From the NCBI GenBank assembly GCA_001687465.1, contig LVLI01000337.1, positions 1 to 26,889 on the forward strand: a stretch of DNA of 26,889 bases. The letters are read 5' to 3'. The notes below the pieces were generated by a model, which saw only the letters and a list, made by a program, of their open reading frames with translations, was not told where the DNA came from and made no database searches. This DNA is from Halocafeteria seosinensis (lineage: Eukaryota > Sar > Bigyra > Bicosoecida). Below, piece by piece: positions 1 through 9,005 of the stretch; the stretch's first letter is position 1; every line of letters starts with the position of its first letter. A program made the position numbers and the translations under genes.

Positions 1-255
1 CGCCACGGGTATCATGTGCAGCAGGGGCAGATACCCATACTCCACATACGGTATTTTGGCCACATCCAATGCCCAGCGAGCAGCTTCTGCATTCACTCCC
101 AAGTCATTACATTAAGTTTCCCGGTGATTGATAATTCCTCAACTATGCAAGCCACGTAAAGGTCGTGTCGTGCAGGCATTACCACCTCACCTACCATTGT
201 AATGCGAGAAGAGGATGGAATAGAGTTCATGAGTCTTGGGAGAGGAGAACGCCAT
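1..255 (-). CDS. Glutathione S-transferase-like protein, N-terminal part (partial)
   Basis: Two exons are visible: 255-195, then 86 to the left edge. They are separated by a 108-bp intron (87-194; GTAGGT...ATGCAG, phase 1, splitting a GAA codon). The ATG sits in a good context (AGCAAAATGG). The joined start reads HELYSILFSHYN, then EAARWALDVAKIPYVEYGY and PLLHMIPVA. This is the thioredoxin-fold opening of the GST N-terminal domain: beta-1, a Ser-containing catalytic-loop position, helix 1 with a (K/A)xRWALD signature, then the IPY strand. No signal peptide is obvious, so a soluble protein is likely. The C-terminal helical domain lies outside the window, so the GST class and substrate cannot be given. 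The splice model is an inference from frame and homology pattern; the family assignment is fairly firm. Confidence 0.7.
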
Positions 256-945
256 TTTGCTATATTCAACGGCGAATGAAAATATCGGAGCGAGCGCATG
301 TAATACAGCAAAACAAAATACCGCCGGATGTTGGGCTTGACAATCCTAGGATGTGTTGTGATAATTCCGTATAATTATGCGATGACAGGAGGACGAGACT
401 CAACCGAGCAAGTTTTACTATGACTTGGGGTCCAACTAAAAGGACCATAAGTCACCGCTAGTGCTCCCATCTGCAACTACTACCATGGTATCAGAAACAT
501 TAGAGTCAATATGTTGTTGCTCTTCTACGACCTCACGCATCAGCGAGCCACACCAAGTCGGCTGTTCGTCAACATGATAAGGCTGCAATGGTTCGTTAAA
601 TCTGCAGCTCGAAGACTTAGTCGCGCTCGAAGTCTCCAAATCGTCCTCCCTCCCTCTCGCTCCGTTTTTGGGACAGTGACTCCACACAAGTCGACACAAC
701 GCTATTCCCCACCCCGGGTCTTGAGGGCTAGGACCACTTGTAGCCTCATCCGTGGTTTGGCAAATTGTCGCTGTAAACGTCAAGGAGCTGAAAGATATAT
801 TCAACAGTTCTCAAGAGAGAGAAAAATTACACTTGTTACAGCGGATTTGCTTCCTGTTGAGCAGTGCCCTTCAACGTGTAAACGCACTGTCTTGACATCC
901 AGCGGGCAGAAACGGAGAGTTCTGTTCGCATAGTATGCCGGTATA
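256..945. other. Interval between GST-like and HAD genes; possible short gene, weak
   Basis: No recognisable protein family lies here. On the minus strand a two-exon reading is possible: ATG at 931-929, exon 931-840, a 52-bp GT-AG intron 788-839 (CTTTCAG acceptor), exon 787-436, giving 147 residues. It would start only about 15 bp beyond the stop of the HAD gene, and its Cys/Ser-rich sequence matches nothing I know. The plus strand also has a 140-codon Arg/Ser-rich frame (511-933). The two cancel each other as evidence. The right part is probably the 3' UTR of the HAD gene, and the left part the promoter and 5' UTR of the GST-like gene. Confidence 0.25.
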
Positions 946-2245
946 CTATTTCTCCTTTTGCTGGTTGATCACATAGTTTACGGCATTCATTACACCGTCC
1001 ATTGTTATCTCTGGCTGGTCCTCTGGTGCTAGTTTACCGGAAAATACTCCCGATCGAACGAGGATACCTCTCCACGGCTCCCCCGCTCCATTAGCTCCGC
1101 GAATATCTGCTTCGGGATTATCGCCAATCATGTAAATTCGCTTCAGATTGCATGAATCATTCGTTGCCGATAGCTCCTTGTCTTCCTGATGCGCAAGGCT
1201 CATGTGTTGAGACCAGTGCTCTAACTGGTACTGAGCAAACTGGAACGTAGCACTCGTCGGCTTTCCTAGCCACTTTACGCCTAACTTTTCCCCCGTCAGT
1301 CTATTATAGACGCTCTGCATACGATAAAACGTAGCCAGAATACACCATCCATACGCTCAATCCTCGTTACTGACTCACTTACATCTAAGGTTTGAATGAA
1401 TGCTCCCTGAGCCAGCCGCGGCAGCTCATATTCCCCAGCGAATACAAAGTCAGGATTTGTAGCGTACACAGGAACATATTGGCTCGTGGCTAAATCTGGC
1501 GGCTTAATGCTTTGAACGTTTGAAGCCTCAATTCGAGCCGTCTGTATAGCGTTGGAGTTTTGCTCGGCTGGCAACGGCAACAGGCCCCGGAGTATATCAG
1601 CTGAGACTTGGCAGTCCGCCCCCCAGTCGATCTGCAAGAATCTACCTCTAAACACTAACACATCTTACAGTCGCCTCATATATTCTATCCTCATACCGAA
1701 TCGTGGAAAACCATGATTCCATGCCACGGAGCCTCGTAGTCTTCCTGGCTCATCTGGAAGTAAGGATACTCTTTGAAAGGGTAAATCTGAGGCGAATGAC
1801 CGATTACCTCAGCGGGTGAAAATGCTTTCCTGAATCCGTATTCCTCGCGCGCAACTTGTAAGCTCTGTTTGTAACCTATTACTAAAACTTTCCGATTCTT
1901 CAGCCCTGGAACTAGTGCCCGCAGAGGAGTGTGTGAGACGATCACCTGTCGATCCGAGATTTCCTTGCCCAGGACCTCTGACAGTTGTTGTGCTTTCTTC
2001 GCTTCGGAAACACCTCCTCCGTTTGTTAAGAATATGTAAGGGATTTGATAAGCGTCTAGTTTATCCAGTGCTTCGTATGCCCCGGGAAGGACATGGGAGC
2101 CCCGGAGGAGCACTCCATCAATGTCGAAGCATACGCCCGTGGCAGCATTTCTACCGCTACTGTAACATCGCTTTGGTATTTTCCATCTCCTCGATACACT
2201 GGTTGCTCCAAACGAAGTACGTGACAGCAAAGAGAGGATCCTCAT
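946..2245 (-). CDS. HAD-superfamily hydrolase, HDHD5/CECR5 type (mitochondrial)
   Basis: Three exons: 2245-1697, 1631-1383 and 1314-946, with introns of 65 bp (1632-1696, GTATGAGG...TTGCAG) and 68 bp (1315-1382, GTAAGTGAG...TATGCAG). Joined length is 388 residues, normal for the HDHD5/CECR5 (yeast YKR070W) class IIA HAD family. Residues 1-32 are basic and end in RCYSS, a plausible mitochondrial presequence. HAD motif I, FDIDGVLLRG, follows at residues 40-49, with Asp41 and Asp43 in the nucleophile and acid/base positions. Motif II is IFLTNGGG. The family's NPDFVFAGEYELPRLAQGAF block, GKPT and the motif IV stretch IGDNPEADI are all present. The substrate of this family is not established. It is transcribed away from the kinase gene to the right. 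Confidence 0.88.
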
Positions 2246-2391
2246 TTTATACGGCTTTGTCGCTGTGAAGATGCCGAGATGGGATAGCGCATACGTACAC
2301 GACCACAGTTGGATGCAGATGTCCAGATTACAGCTTCTCGAATTATCGCATTTCTAACAATCTCTCCTAGTATATTTCCAGTGGCCCACTA
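2246..2391. other. 5' flank of the HAD gene
   Basis: No gene is visible. This stretch should carry the 5' UTR and promoter of the HDHD5-like gene and possibly the 3' UTR of the small minus-strand gene that ends at 2392. Confidence 0.3.
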
Positions 2392-2656
2392 TCATACTAT
2401 GGATATCGTGAAAACACGTCCTGTCTCAGGCTGTATGACCTTCACAAGAACGTATCGAACACTCTGACCCCCAAAACCGGGTAGCAGTTGCTCCATGAGC
2501 TGAAAGATGATTATACTTCAACCGAATGAGGGTGTTATGAGTTATGTGCACTCTACGCGCGGGGTAGCAGGCTTGGCTGGCGGTGGCAGCTTACGATTCG
2601 TCCCCTGTGTCAGACTGTCCACTCGATTTTCTAGAACCGTATGAGTCAATTTCCAT
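2392..2656 (-). CDS. Possible two-exon small protein, 61 aa
   Basis: The minus strand carries an ATG (context AAAATATGG) opening a 62-nt exon (2656-2595) rich in Ser and acidic residues, ending at a GTAAGC donor. A 79-bp intron (2516-2594) contains a TAACTCATAAC branch-like stretch and ends TTGAAG. The second exon (2515-2392) continues in phase, with LMEQLLPGFGG and VRYVLVKVIQPETGRVF, and stops shortly after. Intron length and phase fit the neighbouring genes, and the second exon has a well-ordered hydrophobic pattern. I recognise no family. Upstream, TTTCCTCCAG and GTAAGCC flank a 17-nt segment that may be a 5' UTR mini-exon. The start could lie further upstream. The model is entirely inferential. 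Confidence 0.35.
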
Positions 2657-3126
2657 ATTTTACATGTACTGCTGCTGGCTTACCGACAAATGAAGTATTT
2701 CTGGAGGAAACCGAAACGCACAGGCGTCAGATTGTGGTGCGTGGGTGATCACTGACCACTGACTGACAACCACGCTCAATCCGTAAGAAGCCAAATAAAT
2801 ACTAGAAAATCACGGAGTAAGCTCTCTCGTATAGATCGCAGACTAATTGTTGGCTCAACACTATCAGACGTAGCACTTCGGACGTTTCTTGCTCTCTAGA
2901 GGGCTTCGGAACTTGCGGCGCCAACTTGCGCCGCCAAGTCTTGCGCTGGTTCCACCGGACAATCTATTCGTCCACTTCTGTGTCCTGGTTTCCGCACGTC
3001 CAGGGTGGCGCGAGATAGTCAGAGTATGCATGTAAGGGCCGTTGTTTCGAGTATTTAGTTCCCCAGCTGAGTGGTATATTAGACTGGTTCTTGTATGCTT
3101 GAATAAGCGCTTGTATAGGTGGTAAA
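2657..3126. other. Promoter region of the kinase gene, with a short inverted GC motif
   Basis: This flanks the kinase start and the small minus-strand gene. Around 2911-2936 the sequence CTTGCGGCGCC-AACTTGCGCCGCC contains two near-copies of CTTGCG(C/G)CGCC, which also pair as GGCGC/GCGCC. Such a motif could bind a factor, but nothing proves this. No tRNA or other RNA gene was seen. Confidence 0.3.
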
Positions 3127-4356
3127 ATGGCCCATGAAGATGAACGCTTGCCCAAAGACATGCAAACCGCCTTGCAGCGGGCTAGCTTCATATTACCGCG
3201 CGATAGCATTCAAGTGAACGAGAAGATTGGCAAGGGAGCGTTTAGTGAAGTATTCCAAGGGAAGTATAAGAACATTGATGTGGCAATAAAACGCGTACCG
3301 ATCCACGATGAAAAAGACAAAGACGCGGAAAAGTATCTGCACACGGAATTGGCGATATTGACCAATGTCCAGCACAGAAACCTGCTCAAATATTATGGAG
3401 CTGCTTTCGAGCGTATGGAAGCATCTTCGTCGTCATCGGCTGCCGGAGGAAGGGAAGAAGGCAACAAGCCACCGCGTCGGAACAGCAAAAGCACCCAAGG
3501 AACGGAGGGCCGGGCTATCCTAATTGTCACAGAATTACTCAAAGGGGGAGACCTCAGCACTTTATTACTGCAGCATCCAGAAGTCAAACTTCCGTGGAAA
3601 CTGAAGCTGTCACTTGCTCTTCAGATAAGCCAAGCGATTGACCATCTGCATCAGCAGGAGTTGATACACAGGGATATCAAGACCGAAAACGTGCTGGTGG
3701 ATCATGACTGGAGGCCGGTTTTGGCAGACTATGGACTCACACGAAAACCTTCAAGTAGCCGAGCAATGACTATTTGCGGAACAGATGAGTTTATGGCACC
3801 GGAAGTAATTTTTGGAGAATCATACGACGAGAGCGCGGACGTCTTCAGTTTTGGCATGGTTTTAGCTGAAATCATCTACAGGAAGAGGCCGGGAAAGAAT
3901 GGCTTCTTGGTGCGAGAGCCCCGAACAAAATTTAATGTAAGTCAAGTAACATAGTTGTCCTATCTATCAGAGAGTCGGAATCTTTTGCCCCCAAATGAGC
4001 ACAGATTGATCTGGATCAGTTGGACGAAGAAGTACCTGAAGGCTGTCCGCCGTCCCTACTGGAATGCTGCAAGCAGTGTTTAGCGTATGAACCAGATGAA
4101 AGGCTTGAAACGGAGAGTCTCGTGGAATGGCTGTCAGACCTAAGTGGTGTACGTTAGATGCTCTGCAACTCTGCTCATTTGTATTTGTGAATGAGCTGGC
4201 ATGTGTACTTTTGCACAGGAATGTGAGGAGTCAAAGGAACATATACCCAGTCCCGTGGATATCCTAGGTTCAGCAGCCATTGGTTCACCTGAACACCTCA
4301 AAGCAATGAAGGAAAAAGAGAAAGAACAGAAGGAGAAGTATGACCGACTGAAATAG
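3127..4356 (+). CDS. Protein kinase, TKL/LIMK-like
   Basis: Three exons: 3127-3936, 4005-4148 and 4219-4356, with introns of 68 bp (GTAAGTC...GCACAG) and 70 bp (GTACGTT...GCACAG), giving 363 residues. The kinase domain fills residues 29 to about 315: glycine loop GKGAFSEV (35-42), VAIK Lys55, helix-C Glu74, HRDIKTEN (181-188), the magnesium motif as ADYG with Asp201 (Tyr replaces the usual Phe of DFG), APE (224-226), and an SADVFSFGMVLAE helix F. Residues 98-129 between beta-4 and beta-5 are a Ser- and charge-rich insertion not typical of the core. The last 45 residues are Lys/Glu-rich and probably helical. All catalytic residues are present, so an active Ser/Thr or dual-specificity kinase is likely. 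Substrate unknown. Confidence 0.9.
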
Positions 4357-4489
4357 GCGTTATATCACACTAGACTTAGATGGTAGCTTCACCCGTGTAT
4401 TTTTGCGATGTCTGGCTGTGGCTGTATTCATTTCACAAGAAATCTGCCCTGATCTTCAAAGTTCCAGATTTCCTCCAGTCTTCATATCG

Positions 4490-4523
4490 AGAAAAAGAAA
4501 AAAAAGAAAANAAAAAAAAAAAA
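4490..4523. repeat. A-rich homopolymer tract with an unresolved base
   Basis: A run of A interrupted only by G at a few places and by one N at position 4511. The N marks a base the assembly could not call, so the true length is uncertain. It may be a plain low-complexity tract or the tail of an old retroposed copy. No target-site duplication was identified. Confidence 0.8.
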
Positions 4524-5380
4524 ATCTTATCCAGTCACTGCATTTCTCCGAACGCATGAGAATCAGAAAAATCGTACGTTCAGCTACATTTTCATATAGT
4601 ACCCTATGTGTCAAAAAGATAAGCAAATGTTTAAGGGGGAGTCCTACATCCCATGCTTTTTCTGTTGCTTTGTGGAGAAGGGTAGCATTCCTACCGTTAG
4701 TACTTAATTCGTGTAATGTTTGGAGTGGGGGGGCACCCAGGAACAAAGGAGAAGTCTTCTTATTCTTCCAAGTCTTATATGGCGACTTATTCCAATCGAC
4801 ATACCAAACATAGTCATTCTTCTGCAGCAACGATGAAATCTTTATCGGATTTTGGCACCGTCATGTGGATGAGCACGTGAAATGTACATGGAGATTCTGT
4901 GAGAAGAACGAGAATTCGAGAGAAACAATTCGCAGAGGGACTCCATTGCCCTCAATTCATTACATTATGGCTTATAATCATTTGACCACAATACAAAAAC
5001 ATTAACTCAAAGTGATACGGCTTGGGAACCCATCCCTGTTCCCAAAAGGCAGCCTCAAGAATCCGTCACAATCGAGAACCTATGTCGGCATGATGGCTCA
5101 CAAACTTCGAGTTCAACTTGCAAAAGATCCGATTAAGGATAAGATTAAGATGCAGGACAAAACTTGCGTTTACAACGAATAAACAATCTATGCCATTTGA
5201 TCATGTACAAGCAGAAGGAATCCTCTTAGCGGCACAACTTCCAGAAGAATCCGCAGCTGCCCACCGTTTGTTCTATATAATAGCATTCCTACTGTAAATA
5301 CTTACAGTAATCCATCACACTGAGGAGGATTGTAATTTAGTTGATTTTCACAATGCCTGCCGCCGAAAACACGCCCCGAC

Positions 5381-5397
5381 GTCACGTGCGACGTGAC
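5381..5397. promoter_or_regulatory. Palindrome GTCACGT-GCG-ACGTGAC, bZIP/bHLH-like
   Basis: Perfect 7-bp arms with a 3-nt spacer, preceded by GAC so that ACGTCA and two ACGTG cores overlap. ACGT-core palindromes are classic bZIP and bHLH targets. It lies about 180 bp beyond the 3' end of the putative minus-strand 35-aa gene and about 500 bp upstream of the LRR gene start. Its role is inferred from the motif only. Confidence 0.35.
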
Positions 5398-5573
5398 GGC
5401 CCCAAGGAAAGCACGAAGGGCAATTAATATTATGAAACGGTCATAAAATGTAGCATTAAACGTTTACAATGTTTCCCCAGCTCGTATGATGCAAATGGTG
5501 CGCAGTATCGGTATTCATCCGTTGGCTACTTCTTGTGCAATCTCATCCCACCGTCCACGTTGTTCCTACTGTA

Positions 5574-5756
5574 TTACAATGCTTTAAAGGCATTTAGCAC
5601 ATTGCGAAGTCCCTCAAATACGCTGGATACGCGTTTCCGCGTCTGGGGCGTCCAGTAACTCCAGTTCCGCTAGCTTGGTTCCTACCTATATCCCTACAGG
5701 TTATTTTTCGTGCTGTTTAACGTTGTTCATCGGGTTCCTCTTACTCGGCCGGTCAT
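5574..5756 (-). CDS. Possible two-exon micropeptide gene, 35 aa
   Basis: On the minus strand ATGACCGGCCGA (5756-5745) is followed at once by a strong GTAAGAG donor. A 75-bp intron (5670-5744) ends AAGCTAG, and the second exon (5669-5574) is in phase and ends with TAA. The product is short, basic and amphipathic, including NWSYWTPQTRKRVSSVFEGL. Intron length and splice sites match the confirmed genes here, and the second exon has no counterpart frame of similar quality on the plus strand. I know no matching family; a small organelle-complex subunit is only a guess. It would be divergent from the LRR gene with about 120 bp between the starts. Confidence 0.33.
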
Positions 5757-5878
5757 TTTCGAGTGCATGCATCTATTTGATAAATAAAAGAGTACCAGTA
5801 CTGTTAGAATAGTGAAACAACGCATGCAGATAGATTTTATTTAGGTTATTTGTTTTCGTTTGACATGGTTGGACGAAA

Positions 5879-8842
5879 ATGAGTCGTCCGAGGAAGACAA
5901 GCAGCTCCCGGGGCCATTCACAAGGCATAGATTCGCCTTCATCCATCGCCTCTACGCCTATCATCAGCCATGAGGTGGGAAGATCACATGGAGGTGGCAG
6001 TCCTGTCAAATCCAGTGCAGGTTATGAGGTACACGGCGCAAAACAGACGTCGAGGGATTCAAATCAGCACCCCTCTTCTCGCCAAAGACGTGATGAGAGC
6101 GCCACAGAGGCAGAAGACAGGCTCACGCTAGATACGATTGTGCGTGCTATATGATACGATTGCAGCTGTAGCAATATTGTATGTGTCCATTGCAATACCG
6201 TGCAGCTGCAAGCAACGGGCGCTGAAAAACCGGAGACTATACAGGAACTGGAACTCATATTTGCGGATATCCAAGTGATTGATTCCTTGCAACACTGTGT
6301 ATCTTTGCGAAGTTTGACACGTAAGTGTGTGTATGGGGCGCTTCCTCTTTCGCTAATTGATTAGGAGTAACATGACATGACTGCAGTGATTGATACTGGT
6401 CTCAACTCGCTGCGTAACCTGTTTCCCGTTAGCAATACGCTTCTGAGATTATGCATTTCGGAGCAAAAGCAGCTTACGGAGATATATCCTCCACTTCACT
6501 TGCCGAATTTAAGGGATCTCTTGTTGCATCGAAATAACATCAAGAGGATATCAGGCCTGGAGGGATGTCCTAAACTCCAACGCCTATGGCTGCAATCTAA
6601 CCGGATCAAACAAATAGAAGGACTCCACTCGCAAGGAGACCTAAGAGAACTGTGGTTGCAGGACAACGAAATTTCAAGGATCTCGGGTATTGAACACTTG
6701 GTCAATCTGCAAGTGCTTGCTTTGGGAGGAAACCCGATTCGAGACTTGCGAGATGCCCAGAAGTTGTCGCATTTACCAATGCTGCGTAGTTTCTCACTCA
6801 CAGATGTGTATTTTGGAGATTGTCCCGCTGTACACACACAAGGGTATCGACACTATCTGACCGTCGCATTACCGGCTCTCTCCCAGCTTGATGGATTTCC
6901 GGTAACTCCTGAGTCAAGGAAAGCTGCAGAGAGAGAAATGCTAGTGGCCGCAACAGAGTTTGCACAAAGAGTCGAATCAGTTACTAGAGAACAAGAGGAA
7001 GCACTTGCATCGTTACGAGCTCGAAGGGCCAGACATGTTCGCGAGGCTCAAAATTTATCTTCAGAATTAGCTGTATCTTTCGAAGCGTTGGCACAGGTTG
7101 TGAGGAATGGAGAGGATCTCGTCTCGCAGGAAGCAGAGCACGTCAATGGAATACTCAAGAGAGCCGACGATGAACTACATGGTGATTTGAATACGATTGA
7201 AGAGAAAATAAGCTCGTATCTGACCCAGTGCGCACAGAGAGAAGAGCGAGCCTCGCTTCAGGAGACTCAAGTGATACGCGCTCTTCAATCCCGGTCATTT
7301 GTCGAACGTGAAGAAAATGCTCTGCTTGCGCATCTTTCAAGCGGGTCTATCCCTGCAGCATTCCGCGTTTCTTCTTCATCACCGCCCAGTACGGCGACAA
7401 ACACCTTGATTTCATCCGCTCTTTCGGAACACTCTCCTGAATTTCGGGTACTCTCTGCACATTTCTTCGGTGATAGCACTGCTGTCATCGAAGGTGGAAA
7501 TGCTGCCGCACACATACAAGGCATGGCACCTTCGCAGTCGTTGCTTTCATCAATCAAGTCTCGAACCGACGGGGTTTCTCGCCTCGCCTCTCCTTCATCT
7601 TTATGGAGACTCATACCATCTGAGATCCGCCGCCAGATGGTAAATACTGAACCATACGAAGAAGACGTAGCCCAGATTCGCAAGCTCCTGGGTCGGAAAA
7701 CCATTAAGTGGGCAGTTCATAACTCCAGCGCTGCTACTGACGAACAGAATCAAGTATATAGAATAGTCAAAGCTTGGAAACTGTATCATTCCGTCATGGA
7801 AAACAGGTCCGCTCTGTTCCCTGGGAACAGTCGCAACAGAAATTCATTCCTACGTGTGAGGCTCTACGTGTGTCTGCCAAGGCCTCTTTTAACTCATGTT
7901 CTGCTGTACGGACAACTACCAGTGACCTCTTCAAGTGACGAAACCCAGGTACCATTGTTACTATTTACTCATGCAGAGGATGCGATTCGAATGCGCTGGT
8001 TGTATGATTATCAATTCCAACACGTCGACGAACTGTCATCTCTGGATGAGAGTCTTCACAGCGGACCGAATTACAGCGGTAGTCACTGCCTCGCGGTATT
8101 TCGTGCGGAAGTGAATTGTGATAAGTTGGTTACGTGTCCTCTATGTGTCGTGTCGAAAACAGGAGATCTTGACTTGGATCAGACCAACGCACGCTCAGGA
8201 AGCATAATGTCTAGTTATTTTGCCACCGCGAGGCAATGGGCTCACGAAAAGGATGCTGACCACGTCATCTTCCCGCTTGATGTTAGGGAAGGGAGCTCTT
8301 CGATTCCATCCATTGTATCCTTGCCTTCTTATGCGACTTCCAACGAGGATGGGAATGGTTTAACAGAGGGTCCTGCAGTTGCACCGGAGGTATATACACT
8401 TGTCGCGTCGCCGTCTTCCTCACTCGGTGTTTCAACGTATCACCACTTTGTTGACCAAACGCTTCAACAAATTGTAGAGACTGTTGACCAGGGAACCTAT
8501 CTGAACAACCCAGATAAGTATTCAAAAGCCGAGGAAACAGAATCAAAGAAAGAAGGGCAGTCTCCAGAACATCTGTCAAACCAAATCCCCGGATTAGAGC
8601 AACTGAGAGATTGGGAAAAAAATGTATCATCTTCTGTGTCAAAGCATAACCAAAGAGTGTTATTGGAACTGAATCCAACAGCTTCGGAGGAACTCGAGTC
8701 TGCTGCTGAGGAAGTAGTTGAACTGCAGGAAGAACTGCGTTCTCTCAGAGATGCTATTGACCAAGAGAAACAAACCCAAGAAGGACTCTTGCGCGAACAA
8801 CAGCGATATTCACAATCAAGCAAGAGTCAATACGAGAAGTAG
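5879..8842 (+). CDS. Leucine-rich-repeat / coiled-coil protein, LRRC9-like
   Basis: Three exons: 5879-6139, 6206-6320 and 6387-8842, with two 66-bp introns (GTGCGT...GTGCAG and GTAAGTG...CTGCAG), giving 943 residues. Exon 3 starts inside an ATGACTGCAG, so the ATG there (6377) belongs to the intron and is not the start. Residues 1-85 are Ser/Arg-rich and probably disordered. SDS22-type LRRs run from about residue 100 to 255, with units such as LRDLLLHRNNIKRISGLEG and LQRLWLQSNRIKQIEGL. Glu/Arg-rich coiled coils follow at about 305-430. A compact region near residues 540-690 contains VYRIVKAWKL and GSHCLAVFRAEV, and another coiled coil ends the protein. The LRR cap plus this later domain recalls LRRC9, found mainly in ciliated species; this attribution is tentative. 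Confidence 0.8.
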
Positions 8843-9005
8843 TGATACACTTCTGAGGAGAAAATAATATTGTTAACTGAATACTGTGTACCAAATTCTA
8901 TATCCTCCCGATACTAGTACAATTTCCACGTGCAAATAGCACCGGTGGACCGGCGGTGGTGATGTGGCGGTAGAGTTTGTTCCATAGATCTCATGAAGAA
9001 TCTCG
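8843..9005. other. Convergent 3' interval
   Basis: Only 163 bp separate the stop codons of the LRR gene (+) and the OTU gene (-), so their 3' UTRs must be short or overlap. An AAATAATAT stretch just after the LRR stop could serve for polyadenylation. Nothing else is visible. Confidence 0.4.

Larger units (their letters stand above)
4357..5573. other. Long interval with no assigned gene; poly-A tract, hairpin, palindrome
   Basis: No family was recognised on either strand. Visible items: an A-rich tract (about 4490-4523) with an ambiguous base at 4511; an 8-bp stem with an 8-nt loop at 5022-5029/5038-5045 (TTGGGAAC...GTTCCCAA); a short plus-strand frame at 5190-5297 (35 codons, containing HVQAEGILLAAQLPEES) that looks coding-like but has no convincing splice partner; a bZIP-like palindrome at 5381-5397; and a 24-bp near-repeat, TAGCATTCCTAC..., at about 4683 and 5281. 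It probably contains the kinase 3' UTR, perhaps decayed sequence, and possibly an unrecognised short gene. Confidence 0.4.

Noticed and set aside
1296-1382. Continuous reading through the second HAD intron, or a 29-bp intron
   Set aside because: The 68-bp GTAAGTGAG...GCAG intron gives GAFIQTLD-SVYNRLTG, as the family requires; the shorter one leaves extra residues.
4403-4830. ORFs on both strands across the A-rich tract
   Set aside because: They read through the N-containing homopolymer and show no protein pattern.
5022-5045. 8-bp stem-loop as a histone-type or other RNA 3' end signal
   Set aside because: The sequence does not match the histone stem-loop consensus and no adjacent gene was found.
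6377-6386. ATG at 6377 as start of the LRR protein
   Set aside because: It falls inside the second intron; using the CTGCAG acceptor joins the upstream exons in phase and completes an additional LRR (SLRSLTLID).
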